Positions 1 to 8,672 are shown, counted from the stretch's first letter. The stretch is 64,000 bases of DNA from Rhizobium cauense (GCF_019511525.1 NZ_JAEUAT010000011.1:62001-126000), one strand, 5' to 3'. The notes: generated by a model not told the origin, from the sequence alone. A program made the numbers and translations.

Positions 1-126
1 TTCGACGCGCCCACGATAGGAGCGATCATTGCCGACGGCAGTGATCCTGATGCCGGCGCGTTCGAAGATCGCCGAGGCATCATCTTTCATGCGGCCCTTG
101 GAGGGCAGTGCGATGGTAATCGTCAT
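1..126 (-). CDS. hisG: ATP phosphoribosyltransferase catalytic subunit, 5' end only
   Basis: Only the first 42 codons lie in the window; the gene continues past the left edge. The visible protein starts MTITIALPSKGRMKDDA, the usual opening of short-form HisG, with the LPSKGRM phosphate-binding loop. HisG condenses ATP with PRPP in the first step of histidine biosynthesis. The short form needs HisZ, which lies directly upstream. The ATG shares its A with the TGA stop of hisZ (TGATG), so the two are translationally coupled. Identification rests on the N-terminus plus the neighbouring hisZ and hisS. Confidence 0.9.
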   Translation of the reverse strand, partial: MTITIALPSKGRMKDDASAIFERAGIRITAVGNDRSYRGRVE

Positions 127-1244
127 CAGGCAGCCCTCTCGGTCTCGATACGATCCAGCCAGAGCGAGAAGCCGACGGCGGGGATGCGTTCCCTGGCTCC
201 AAGGAAAGTCATCAACCGGTCGAAACGGCCGCCACCGGCGAGAACTGCCGATGTGCCCTGGACGGCGATCTCGAAAACCAGACCGGTGTAGTAATCCAGC
301 GGACGTCCGAAGGCTGCGCGGTAGTCGATCAGGGCGAGATCGACGCCTGCATTCGCCAAAGCGGCCACGCGGCCGTCGAAACGCGCAAGCGCGTTACCGA
401 GTTTGAGGCCAGCAGCATCGGCAAAACCGGCCAGCGCTGCCGATGCATTGATGAGCGGCGCGTTCAGCGACAGGAACTCTTCCAGCACGCGGAAGGCCGC
501 ATCATCGAGGCGCGTTTCGGAGAGGATCAGCTTCTCCTTCAAGCGCCGCGCGATTTCCTGCGGCGAGCGGCTTGCATTCGTTGAATAGCCCGTCGCCTGC
601 ATCGTCGCGTCGATGTGCGCGACCAGCGCCGCTTCGTCGCCGGCGGCAATCAGATGAGCGATCTCGTCACTGAGCCCCGTCACAAACTGGGGGCTGATAA
701 GGCTCGCCAGCAGTGCCTCAAGCTGGCCCATGTTGCCGAACGCGTGGATCAGCCGCTTCTGCCAGCCAAGCGGCAGGCCAAGCGCCTGGACGACCGCCTC
801 GAACACAGCCTGATCGCCGAGCGTCACCGCAAGGCGCTTGCCGGGGACGACACGCTGCAGAACGCCAATTGCATCGCCGATCGCCCGCGCATCGGCCGCG
901 GCGATGTTGATGTCGCCAAGATCTTCGATACCGGCCTGATAGAACTCGTTGCCGCCCTCGCGCCGCTGACGGAAAACTTCGCCGAGATAGGAATAGCGCT
1001 TCGGTGTGCCGGTCGCGCTCTCGATATGGCGCAGACAGACGGGGATCGTGAACTCGGGCCGAAGGCAAAGGCTGGCGCCCGTCTCGCTCTCTGTCATGAA
1101 GATACGCCGGCGAAGATCCTCACCGGCGATATCGAGAAACGGTTCGGCCGGCTGGATGACGGGCGTGTCCACCCGCTCCGTCTTTCGCGCCGCAAACTCT
1201 GAGAGGAGTTCGCCGGAGAAGTCCGGCAGGTTGATCAGGGCCAT
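126..1244 (-). CDS. hisZ: ATP phosphoribosyltransferase regulatory subunit HisZ
   Basis: A 372-residue paralogue of histidyl-tRNA synthetase that lacks a tRNA-binding domain and forms a hetero-octamer with short HisG, giving it activity and histidine feedback. The class II synthetase-like core is visible: a motif-2-like LRPEFTIPV at residues 61-69 and FRQRREGGNEFYQ from residue 91. GGGRFDRL near the C-terminus resembles the HisRS GGGRYD motif. The start lies 1 nt after the hisS stop region and the stop overlaps hisG, so hisS-hisZ-hisG form one operon, the usual rhizobial order. The length fits rhizobial HisZ. Confidence 0.93.
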   Translation of the reverse strand: MALINLPDFSGELLSEFAARKTERVDTPVIQPAEPFLDIAGEDLRRRIFMTESETGASLCLRPEFTIPVCLRHIESATGTPKRYSYLGEVFRQRREGGNEFYQAGIEDLGDINIAAADARAIGDAIGVLQRVVPGKRLAVTLGDQAVFEAVVQALGLPLGWQKRLIHAFGNMGQLEALLASLISPQFVTGLSDEIAHLIAAGDEAALVAHIDATMQATGYSTNASRSPQEIARRLKEKLILSETRLDDAAFRVLEEFLSLNAPLINASAALAGFADAAGLKLGNALARFDGRVAALANAGVDLALIDYRAAFGRPLDYYTGLVFEIAVQGTSAVLAGGGRFDRLMTFLGARERIPAVGFSLWLDRIETERAA

Positions 1245-1245
1245 C

Positions 1246-2760
1246 TCAGCCCGCCCTCTTCCGGTCTTCGGCCTGCGCCGCCAGGATTTCCTTCACCTTG
1301 GCGACGAGGTCGCCCTCGGCAACCGTCTCCTGGGCAACACGGGCCTCACGCCAGCTGGCGTTGTCCTCGATCTCTCCCGACAAGCGCTTGCCCTCGATCA
1401 GGTCCTTGATTTGAACGACGCCCTCAGCCCGCTCGTCTCCACCCTGGATGATGGCAACGGGGCAGCCGCGGCGGTCGGCGTATTTCAGCTGGTTGCCGAA
1501 CTTCTTCCAGTTGCCTTGATACATCTCGGCGCGAATACCGGCCTTGCGCAGTTCTTGCGTCATGCGCTGATAGCGGCCCATCGCCTCAACGTCGCCGTCC
1601 ATCACGGTCACCAGAACCGGCTCGATAACCTCGGCCTGGCCAAGCTTGCCGAGGTTCTTCAGCGCCGTCATCAGGCGCGAGACGCCAATCGAGAAGCCTG
1701 TGGCCGGAACCGGTTGCCCCATGAAGCGGGATACGAGACCGTCGTAACGACCGCCGCCACCGACGGAACCAAAGACGACCTTCTCGCCCTTCTCGTTTGT
1801 GACGTCGAACAGAAGTTCGGCTTCGTAGACCGGGCCAGTGTAATATTCGAGGCCGCGCACGACGGAAGGGTCAATCTTGACGCGGTCGGACTGATAGCCG
1901 GCGCCGGTGACGAGGCTGCCGATGAAGTTCAGCTCCTCGACGCCTTCGGCGCCCTTCGACGTACCGGCCACCAGCTCGGCAAGCTGGGCGGCGCTTTCGG
2001 CATAGTCCTTGATGCCCACGAAGAAGAGGACCTTGTCGATCTGGCTCTGGTCGAGACCCGCGCCCTTTGTGAAGTCGCCGGACTCATCCTTGCGGCCGGG
2101 GCCGAGCAGGAGTGCCACGCCCTCGGGGCCAAACTTGTCGAGCTTGTCGATGGCACGCAGCACGTTGAGACGCTGCCCGGCCTTGTCGTCACCGCCAAGG
2201 CCGATCGCTTCCAGAACACCGTCGAGAACCTTGCGGTTGTTGACGCGGATGACATAGTCGCCGCGCTTGATGCCGAGCGCTTCCAGCGTGTCGGCCATCA
2301 TCATGCACATCTCGGCATCGGCCTGCACGCCGGGCGCGCCGACGGTATCTGCGTCGAACTGCATGAACTGGCGGAAGCGACCCGGACCGGGCTTCTCGTT
2401 GCGGAAAACGTAGCCGGCGCGATAGGTGCGGTAGGGAAGCTGGATCTCGTTGAAATTCTCGGCGACATGACGGGCGAGCGGCGCCGTCAGGTCGTAGCGC
2501 AGGCTCATCCACTGCTCGTCGTCGTCCTGCAGCGAGAACACGCCTTCGTTCGGCCGGTCGGCATCCGGCAGGAACTTGCCGAGCGCATCGGTGTATTCGA
2601 AGAGCGGCGTTTCGACGGGATCGAAACCATAATGCTCGTAGACTTCCCGGATCTTCGCGGTCATTTCATTGACGGCGCGAATGTCGGCTGCCGAACGATC
2701 GACGAAGCCGCGGGGAAGTCTGGCCTTGAGCTTTTGTGGTTTCTTCTTGATGTCGTTCAT
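1246..2760 (-). CDS. hisS: Histidyl-tRNA synthetase
   Basis: A 504-residue class II aminoacyl-tRNA synthetase that charges tRNA-His. Motif 2 is seen as RYDLTAPLAR (residues 88-97) and FRNEKPGPGRFRQF from residue 119. The histidine-binding RGLEYYTG and the GGGGRYDGL motif-3 region follow, then a C-terminal anticodon-binding domain (ending EVKEILAAQAEDRKRAG-like). The open frame extends upstream to 3180, but family length and the N-terminus MNDIKKKPQK favour the ATG at 2760. No strong Shine-Dalgarno precedes it. It is the first gene of the hisSZG operon and diverges from the gene at 2899. Confidence 0.94.
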   Translation of the reverse strand: MNDIKKKPQKLKARLPRGFVDRSAADIRAVNEMTAKIREVYEHYGFDPVETPLFEYTDALGKFLPDADRPNEGVFSLQDDDEQWMSLRYDLTAPLARHVAENFNEIQLPYRTYRAGYVFRNEKPGPGRFRQFMQFDADTVGAPGVQADAEMCMMMADTLEALGIKRGDYVIRVNNRKVLDGVLEAIGLGGDDKAGQRLNVLRAIDKLDKFGPEGVALLLGPGRKDESGDFTKGAGLDQSQIDKVLFFVGIKDYAESAAQLAELVAGTSKGAEGVEELNFIGSLVTGAGYQSDRVKIDPSVVRGLEYYTGPVYEAELLFDVTNEKGEKVVFGSVGGGGRYDGLVSRFMGQPVPATGFSIGVSRLMTALKNLGKLGQAEVIEPVLVTVMDGDVEAMGRYQRMTQELRKAGIRAEMYQGNWKKFGNQLKYADRRGCPVAIIQGGDERAEGVVQIKDLIEGKRLSGEIEDNASWREARVAQETVAEGDLVAKVKEILAAQAEDRKRAG

Positions 2761-2898
2761 TTCCAAGGTATTCCGCTCGCTGTGACAGTGGCGGTTTCCT
2801 AGCGGAAAGGGCCGGGTGCGGCAAGGGCGAAGGCCCTTGATCCGGAACACAGAATCGATTGAACGAGTAAGAATGGATCGAATGACGGGAGCACTATC

Positions 2899-3657
2899 AT
2901 GATCGCGGAGGCGCTTCTCTATGCCGCGACCGTTCCGGTGACGCTGAAGGCGCATCGCCGGTTCATCCGATACTCCGTCAATCTCTGGTCTCGCGCCGGC
3001 CGCTGCAGCCGGCAATGGGCGGAGCACGAGGAGCGGAGCAAGAATGCTATCAGGAACGCCATGGCGGGCGTGCGGCAGAAGAGGACGGCAGTTGTCCTGG
3101 GATCCGGCCTGCTGCGCGATGTGCCGATAAAGGAACTGGCGGAGAGCTTTGACACTGTCGTGCTCGTCGATCTCGTGCATCTCGCCTCGACGCGCCTGTG
3201 GCTGCGGCTGAAAGGCTACAAGAACATTCGGCTAATTGAGCGCGACCTTTCGGGCTATGACGACCTTGCGGCCAGCAGGCAGCCGGAACCCCTCGCCTTC
3301 TTGAGAAACGTTCCGTATCTCGACTTCGTCGTCTCGGCCAATCTTCTCTCGCAGATCGGCCGAGGCGCAAAGCGGCGCTTCGACGCGGAACAAAACTGCA
3401 CGATGCCCGCCGATACCGTCGCACAGCTGATCGGGGCGCACCGGTCGGCGCTGGAAGCGGCGCCCTGCAAGACTTGCCTAATCACGGATGTCTCCTATGC
3501 CGTCATCGACCGCACCGGGAAGGTTCACGAGGAGGCTGAGTTGCTGCACGGCGTATCGCTGTCATCGGTTCAAGCCGACTGGACATGGCCCGTGGCACCG
3601 ATCGGCGAGGAAAGCGCCGACTATCAGATCGTGCATAAGGTAGTTGCGGCATATTGA
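2899..3657 (+). CDS. Conserved hypothetical protein, SAM-methyltransferase-like fold
   Basis: A 252-residue cytosolic protein with no signal peptide or clear membrane segment. Residues 63-76 contain TAVVLGSGLLRDVP, a glycine-rich loop like motif I of Rossmann methyltransferases. It is followed by VVLVDLVHL (residues 87-95), where an acidic residue could hold the SAM ribose, and by the strand-like NIRLIERDLSG. No catalytic motif identifies a substrate. A GGGAG Shine-Dalgarno lies 8 nt upstream of the ATG. It stands alone, divergent from hisS. The gene is very likely real from its frame and RBS; the enzymatic reading is inference. Confidence 0.8.
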   Translation: MIAEALLYAATVPVTLKAHRRFIRYSVNLWSRAGRCSRQWAEHEERSKNAIRNAMAGVRQKRTAVVLGSGLLRDVPIKELAESFDTVVLVDLVHLASTRLWLRLKGYKNIRLIERDLSGYDDLAASRQPEPLAFLRNVPYLDFVVSANLLSQIGRGAKRRFDAEQNCTMPADTVAQLIGAHRSALEAAPCKTCLITDVSYAVIDRTGKVHEEAELLHGVSLSSVQADWTWPVAPIGEESADYQIVHKVVAAY

Positions 3658-3852
3658 GCGTCAGCCGGTTGAGCACGCCAAATTGCCGTCGTTGGCTTTT
3701 TGCGATATGACGTCGGCATGATCAAAGCATCGAGTACCCCCTACATCGTGCTCCCGCGCTAACGCGAGGAGCTTGGCGAGCGTCTGAAAGCCTCGCCTTG
3801 CATCCGCATGCCATGACGCAAGCGGTCAGGAACGTATGTAGAGAGAACATCG
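3658..3852. other. Intergenic spacer with a possible gene remnant
   Basis: A 195-bp stretch between the methyltransferase-like gene and catB. An ATG at about 3720 opens a reading frame of only 14 codons (ending YIVLPR, then TAA). The DNA after it looks gene-like but has no open frame, so it may be the decayed 5' end of a lost gene. This is a weak call made from appearance alone. Confidence 0.25.
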
Positions 3853-4488
3853 ATGGACAACTATTTTGAAAGTCCTTTCAAGGGCATTACGCTCGAAAAG
3901 CAGGTCACCAATCCCAACATAATCGTTGGGCGATACAGCTATTATTCCGGCTATTATCATGGCCACAGCTTCGACGATTGCGCCCGCTACCTTTTGGGCG
4001 ATGAGGGAGCCGACAAGCTCATCATCGGAAGCTTCTGCTCGATCGGATCAGGTGCAGCCTTCATCATGGCGGGCAATCAGGGGCACCGCAATGAATGGAT
4101 CAGCACGTTTCCGTTTTTCTGGATGCCTGAAGTACCCGAATTCAGCGGAGCGGAAAACGGATACCTGCCAAGCGGAGACACCGTCATCGGCAATGATGTC
4201 TGGATAGGCTCCGAGGTTATCGTCATGCCCGGCGTCAAGGTTGGCGACGGCGCCGTACTTGGAACGCGTGCGGTGGTGACACGCGACGTCGAGCCTTATA
4301 CGATCGTCGGAGGCAATCCCGCCAAGCCGATCCGCAAGCGTTTCGACGATAGCGCGATTGCGCTGCTGCTCGCAATGAAATGGTGGGACTGGTCTGATGC
4401 CCAATTGCGGGAGGCAATGCCGATCCTGACGACGGGCGACGTCCAAGCACTTCATCGCCACTGGCTATCGGCCGATCGTCAGGCCTGA
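3853..4488 (+). CDS. catB: CatB/Vat-family (xenobiotic) O-acetyltransferase
   Basis: A 211-residue left-handed parallel beta-helix acetyltransferase. The C-terminal half carries hexapeptide repeats (GNDVWIGSEVIVMPGV and following, residues 114-147) that form the acetyl-CoA-binding prism. NQGHRNEW at residues 75-82 contains the conserved catalytic His (His78 here) of the XAT class. The length and the IVGGNPAKPIRKRF tail match CatB proteins of agrobacteria and pseudomonads, which acetylate chloramphenicol. Related Vat enzymes act on streptogramins, so the true substrate is open. It is monocistronic and followed at once by a hairpin. In soil bacteria it may be an intrinsic gene rather than an acquired resistance gene. 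Confidence 0.88.
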   Translation: MDNYFESPFKGITLEKQVTNPNIIVGRYSYYSGYYHGHSFDDCARYLLGDEGADKLIIGSFCSIGSGAAFIMAGNQGHRNEWISTFPFFWMPEVPEFSGAENGYLPSGDTVIGNDVWIGSEVIVMPGVKVGDGAVLGTRAVVTRDVEPYTIVGGNPAKPIRKRFDDSAIALLLAMKWWDWSDAQLREAMPILTTGDVQALHRHWLSADRQA

Positions 4489-4499
4489 CACCAACAGGT

Positions 4500-4522
4500 C
4501 CGCCCGGAATTGAACCGGGCGG
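4500..4522 (+). terminator. Hairpin downstream of catB
   Basis: A perfect 8-bp inverted repeat (CCGCCCGG / CCGGGCGG) with a 7-nt loop begins 12 bp after the catB stop. It is followed by CATCTACTTT rather than a clean T run, so it is a likely but not classical rho-independent terminator. Confidence 0.6.
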
Positions 4523-4730
4523 CATCTACTTTCGCTGGCAGGCCAGCGGGCGCTGCCGAACCCTCCCGACAGTAGGGTACCGGAAGCAGCCCGATCCGTT
4601 AGGACTTCCCGCCAACAAGTCGCACCCAGGCGTCCTCAGAGCTGTCATTGCGGCGTCGCTAGAATCGCGTATTTGCGCGTACCGACGATGACGCCCTCTG
4701 ATCCCAAGGATTCTGGTCAGGACATCAGAT

Positions 4731-5252
4731 ATGCAGCGATTGATTGTGACCGGTCCGAATGGAGCAGGCAAAAGCCACCTTGCCGCGCAGTTGGCTATAG
4801 CCCGTCCTGAGGTGCCGGTCATTTCCTTTGATGCGATAAAACTCACCCAGAATTGGAAGCAACGCCCCAAGTCGCAGATCGACAGCGAACTGCTCCGGAT
4901 CGTCCAAACCGACAACTGGATTTTGGAAGGCGGCCCGAGCTTGCTCCCCTACGCCATGAAACGCGCAGATGGCATTATCTGGCTAGATCCGGAGGAGTGG
5001 GTGAGAGCCTGGCGTTTGTTGGTGCGCCCGTTGCGCAACCTTGGGAGAACTCGCCCAGAACTCCCAGACGGGAATATCGACTGGCCATGGGAACAATACA
5101 GGTTTGCATTTCGCAGCCTTAGAAATCAGGCCAAATTTCGCAGTGCTATCTCCAGGCAGCTCTCCGACGCCGAAGGTCTTCGCGTTTGGCATATTCGAAG
5201 AACTCGTGACATAGCCGCTGCCGTCGACGAATGGCGCCACGCAGTGAGCTGA
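4731..5252 (+). CDS. P-loop NTPase / small-molecule kinase-like protein
   Basis: A 173-residue soluble protein opening with a Walker A loop, GPNGAGKS at residues 8-15, followed by a short alpha/beta nucleotide-kinase fold. IIWLDPEEW resembles the hydrophobic strand plus acidic residue of Walker B. The size and layout fit the adenylate-kinase-like FlaR / DNA-topology-modulation family, whose substrate is generally unknown. No partner gene is translationally coupled. With the following GNAT gene it forms a small accessory patch between better-known genes. I cannot give a reaction. Confidence 0.75.
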   Translation: MQRLIVTGPNGAGKSHLAAQLAIARPEVPVISFDAIKLTQNWKQRPKSQIDSELLRIVQTDNWILEGGPSLLPYAMKRADGIIWLDPEEWVRAWRLLVRPLRNLGRTRPELPDGNIDWPWEQYRFAFRSLRNQAKFRSAISRQLSDAEGLRVWHIRRTRDIAAAVDEWRHAVS

Positions 5253-5401
5253 GGAGCGGGATCCAAATTGGAGGATCCGGCACCTAGCGCCGCCGAGTAG
5301 CGCAGGGCCGTAAAATGCCGCCAATTGCTCCCAATGCCCGAGTCTGTCAGATCGATAGTCCAAGACCATTCCGATAGCCTATGAATTAGGGGATTTTGCT
5401 C

Positions 5402-5872
5402 GTGCAACTCTCAGTCACACTGGCTCAGTCAGACAAGAAGCCTCTCCTTCGATTCCTGTTGCAAGAATATCTTGCCGAACTGAGTCAGTTCGGCGAGGTC
5501 GACCAGCACTACCCCTACTTTGACAGCTATTGGGACGACGCCCAGCGCTGGCCCTATCTGATAGACATAGATGACCAACTCGCGGGGTTCGCTCTCGTGA
5601 ACTCGTGGTCACCCTCAGGGCAACCTACAGATTTTGCGATCGCCGAATTCTACATCCTGCCGAGGTTCCGAAAGAGCGGCATTGGAAGCAGGGCATTCGC
5701 GGCGCTCCTTGGAAACCACCCAGGTATTTGGGAATTGAGTGTGATCTCGCGCAATGAAGCAGCGGCGCGCTTCTGGCGACACGCACTTGACGCTGCGGAT
5801 GTCGTGAATATCGAGCGTATCAGGTTAAATAACGAAACAGTTTATCGCTTCGAGACGTCGGGCCGACCCTGA
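5402..5872 (+). CDS. GNAT-family N-acetyltransferase
   Basis: A 156-residue protein of the Gcn5-related acetyltransferase fold. FYILPRFRKSGIGSRAF holds the R/Q-x-x-G-x-G/A acetyl-CoA pyrophosphate-binding motif (motif A), and SVISRNEAAARFWR matches motif B, where the N-x-x-A-x-x-F/W pattern is common. TTG at 5396 and GTG at 5402 are both possible starts. The AGGGGA box sits 8 nt before GTG but only 2 nt before TTG, so GTG is preferred. The acceptor substrate is unknown. It stands alone. Confidence 0.8.
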   Translation: MQLSVTLAQSDKKPLLRFLLQEYLAELSQFGEVDQHYPYFDSYWDDAQRWPYLIDIDDQLAGFALVNSWSPSGQPTDFAIAEFYILPRFRKSGIGSRAFAALLGNHPGIWELSVISRNEAAARFWRHALDAADVVNIERIRLNNETVYRFETSGRP

Positions 5873-5993
5873 CGATCGACCAGTCTTCTGCATTAGCACT
5901 GGGGTATCCTCAGTTGACAAATGACCGGCAGCCCATAATCTGCGTGTACGTCGTTGAGATCACAACCGCCTTTCGGCGATGAGGATCATGCCC

Positions 5994-6878
5994 ATGGCAA
6001 AGTGCATGAGACTGTTTCTGCTGGCGAAACTTACCGTTTGTCTTTCCGCTTTCGCGGCAGGCGCTGCGACGCTCGACACGATCACCCAACGCGGCAGCGT
6101 CCGTATCGGCTTCGTCGCGGACGAGGCACCCTTCTCCTCCAGCAAGCCCGGGGCCGATCCGACGGGGTATTCTATCGACCTCTGCGGCAAGATCGCCGAT
6201 GAAATCGAACACCAAGTTCCGCAGCTTAAGCGCGAATACATCGAGGTCACCCTCGCAAACGGCTTCGATGCGGTGAAGAATGGGCAGGTCGATCTGCTGT
6301 GCGGTGCAATTACCGTCAATCTGAAGCGCCGGGAGATCGTCGACTTCTCGCAGCCGATCTTCCTGACCGGGGCGACTGCGCTTTTGCGAAAGGATTCGCC
6401 GGACTACCTGCAGACCCTCTTTATCGAGAAGGCCGCGGTTCGGTCCGTCAGTCAGGGCGTCGCGTCCACACGCGTGATCGGCGTGCGAGCAAACACCACA
6501 ACAGGAGAGACGCTGCGCGAAGCCTTGGAAAGCCAGGTATCGAAGACGAGGCTTGCCGATTTCGAGACCCATGAGGCTGGTCTTGCTGCACTCCAGGATT
6601 ACAAGATCGATGCCTATATCGCCGATCAGGTGTTGCTGATCAGCCTCGCCAAGCGGGCGCGCGATCCGTCCTCGCTTGTCATCGGCGACCGGCTGTTTAC
6701 GCACGAGCCCTATGCGATAGCACTGCGCCGCGATGACGCCGACTTCCGTCTGCTGGCCGACCAGGCTTTGACCGCTTTCTATCAGTCGGGCGATCTGCTT
6801 CCGCTGCTGGAAACCTATTTCGGAGCGGAGGCGCCGATGCTGCACACGCAAATCATCATGCAGCATGTGCCTTATTGA
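5994..6878 (+). CDS. Amino-acid-type ABC transporter substrate-binding protein (SBP_bac_3), orphan
   Basis: A 294-residue periplasmic protein. A hydrophobic signal peptide (about residues 1-25, MAKCMRLFLLAKLTV then AFAAGAA) leads into a family-3 solute-binding fold. Its typical elements are RIGFVADEAPFS, YSIDLCGKIADEI and DLLCGAITVNLKRREIVDFSQP. Family members bind polar amino acids or opines for ABC uptake. An upstream in-frame ATG exists at 5979, but GAGGAT lies 7 nt before the ATG at 5994, so the latter is chosen. No permease or ATPase gene is adjacent, so it either serves a remote transporter or acts as a sensor or other binding protein. Confidence 0.85.
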   Translation: MAKCMRLFLLAKLTVCLSAFAAGAATLDTITQRGSVRIGFVADEAPFSSSKPGADPTGYSIDLCGKIADEIEHQVPQLKREYIEVTLANGFDAVKNGQVDLLCGAITVNLKRREIVDFSQPIFLTGATALLRKDSPDYLQTLFIEKAAVRSVSQGVASTRVIGVRANTTTGETLREALESQVSKTRLADFETHEAGLAALQDYKIDAYIADQVLLISLAKRARDPSSLVIGDRLFTHEPYAIALRRDDADFRLLADQALTAFYQSGDLLPLLETYFGAEAPMLHTQIIMQHVPY

Positions 6879-6913
6879 ATTGATATCGGTCGCGTCGCGG
6901 ACAGAGACGAAAC

Positions 6914-8320
6914 TCACGAGAGGGCGAAAATTCTTACCTCTCTCCCGATACCCTGAAGCTCGGCCATCCGAGAGACCGATGTAATGCCGCCGTCTCGCAA
7001 AATCTCCGAGACGTGGGCATCCCCGACAATCGTCTCCGTCGTCAGGATCACGTTCGGATCAGCAAGGCCCTGCACGCGGGAGGCTATGTTGACCGTCTGG
7101 CCAAAGTAGTCCTGCCGGTCGTTGAGGTTGACGGCGAGGCATGGACCCTCATGGATGCCGATCTTCAGGAGAAGATCCTCGCTGCCGTGCTCAGCATTCA
7201 ATCGAGACATCGCTTCCCGCATCCGCAGCGCAGCCGCCACTGCGCGGTCAGGGCTCGGGAAGGTCGCCATCACGGCATCGCCTATCGTCTTCACAACCGC
7301 CCCGGCCTCCGCGGCGACGATCTCGTGCAGAACCCTGAAATGGGCCCGCACCAGATCGAAGGCGGCAAGATCTCCTACGCGCTCGTAAAGAGCGGTCGAG
7401 CCCCTCAGGTCCGTGAAGAGGAAGGTCAGGCTTGTGATCTTGAGGCGCTGATCGACATCGAGCGTGTCGGTTCGATAGATGTCGCGGAAACTCTGGTTCG
7501 TCAGCAGGCGCGTGGCTGTCAGGAATGGTCGCCTCCGGCCCAGCAGATCGTGCAGATCATCGCCCGCGATGCAGACGTTCGGCACCACTCTGCGATCGGT
7601 GTGGTTCTCCAGGGTGATGCGCAACGGGCCGGGACGAAGGGTGATCGTTTCGTTCAGCGCATGTGTCCTGCTGATGACCAGTGAGAGGTTTTGCCGGTCG
7701 CCGGTCGGCTCGCCCTGCACGTCGATAAACTGCGCCGAGTGTGTTACCGCATCGAAAATGATGACGAACTGAGCCGGCAACTGCACGGAGACGAAAGCTT
7801 TCTCATCCGGATCCAGTTCGATGATTTCCAACAGGATGCGCCCGAACCTCTTTTCGAAGTCCTCCGGCAAATCGACGCCGGAACTGAAGAAGATCTGGCG
7901 GTAGTACTCAAGCGGAGGCAGCCGATCGGGGTCGTGGGCGGCTATGCTGCGCACTCTCGGACTGACCGTGAAGGTTACCTCGACCATCTCGTCGAGCGTC
8001 GGCTCGTATCCGGCCGCGCAGAGTGCGCAATGATACGTGTCCCGGTCGACCGTCTTCAGGGTTGCGCCTGTATCGAGGACGCCACCGCATCCCGGACAGA
8101 GGACGTTCCATGTCATCTCGAACGCGCCCATGCGCGCTGCATGGAGGAATGCTGCGATCGTTTTCTCTTCATCGAGGTGGTGTGCGTTGGCGAAAGCGAG
8201 CGCATTGATGCGGTTGAGATCGCGATCAGAACCATGCTTGACGACATTCTCGATGCGTTCAACGGTCTGCGGGTCGGCCGCCTGTCGCAGGGTGGCAAAA
8301 AGCACGTCCACTTCGCTCAT
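6914..8320 (-). CDS. Class III adenylate/guanylate cyclase with DUF5939-like N-terminal region
   Basis: A 468-residue cytosolic cyclase. The C-terminal part (about residues 300-468) is a class III catalytic domain: FLFTDLRGST with the first metal Asp, VKTIGDAVMATF with the second metal Asp, and NIASRVQGLA with the transition-state Asn/Arg. The Lys before the second Asp and the Asp in RQDYFGQTV are consistent with ATP, hence cAMP. The N-terminal half carries two CxxC pairs (Cys75/78 and Cys98/101), a likely zinc ribbon. GGAGG lies 7 nt before the ATG at 8320, which decides the start over the longer frame to 8347. It is convergent with the binding-protein gene. Confidence 0.88.
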   Translation of the reverse strand: MSEVDVLFATLRQAADPQTVERIENVVKHGSDRDLNRINALAFANAHHLDEEKTIAAFLHAARMGAFEMTWNVLCPGCGGVLDTGATLKTVDRDTYHCALCAAGYEPTLDEMVEVTFTVSPRVRSIAAHDPDRLPPLEYYRQIFFSSGVDLPEDFEKRFGRILLEIIELDPDEKAFVSVQLPAQFVIIFDAVTHSAQFIDVQGEPTGDRQNLSLVISRTHALNETITLRPGPLRITLENHTDRRVVPNVCIAGDDLHDLLGRRRPFLTATRLLTNQSFRDIYRTDTLDVDQRLKITSLTFLFTDLRGSTALYERVGDLAAFDLVRAHFRVLHEIVAAEAGAVVKTIGDAVMATFPSPDRAVAAALRMREAMSRLNAEHGSEDLLLKIGIHEGPCLAVNLNDRQDYFGQTVNIASRVQGLADPNVILTTETIVGDAHVSEILRDGGITSVSRMAELQGIGREVRIFALS

Positions 8321-8672
8321 CAGAAAGCCTCCGTGCGCATGGCCCACAGCGTACGACGCCGATAGGCGAATTGTATCACGGGAATCTCTTGATAGAAATC
8401 TCGGCGCTGCTACCGCTTGCGTGCAGGTCTGCTAGCCTTCACTCGGTTGCGGCTCGTCTTTCCAGATGCCGGTCGACCTTGGTCGGAGAGTGCCGCGACC
8501 AAGGTGCCACCCAGATCACTCCTTGGTCGCAAAAACAGACGGACCTTGTTCTCTACAAGAACCGCGCGAGCGATGCTGAAATGTCGTCAGCGTTTCAAGA
8601 GAGCTTCGTTGCTGTGCGGAAAGGCCACCAGCCTTCCGAACGGTTTGCTGCGTCCAATCCGGAGAGCAAAAA
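8321..8672. other. Intergenic region with repeated CGACC-NN-GGTCG dyads
   Basis: 352 bp between two divergently read genes (cyclase leftward, membrane protein rightward). No convincing gene is present. It holds the dyad/hairpin cluster at 8474-8530, described separately, and presumably the promoters of both neighbours; no clear -35/-10 pair could be assigned. Confidence 0.5.
8474..8530. promoter_or_regulatory. Cluster of related dyads able to form two mutually exclusive stems
   Basis: CGACCTTGGTCG at 8474-8485 is itself a dyad. CGACCAAGGT at 8496-8505 is the exact reverse complement of 8476-8485 (10 bp). CCTTGGTCGC at 8521-8530 is the exact reverse complement of 8495-8504 (10 bp). The middle segment can therefore pair with either flank. 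AAAAACAG follows the last arm. It may be a set of protein operator sites or an attenuator-like leader for the gene at 8673. The pairing is seen in the sequence; the function is inference. Confidence 0.5.

Noticed and set aside
1006..2802. 598-codon plus-strand open frame opposite hisS/hisZ
   Set aside because: It is antisense to two certain genes and has no recognisable domain; long antisense frames are usual in GC-rich coding DNA.
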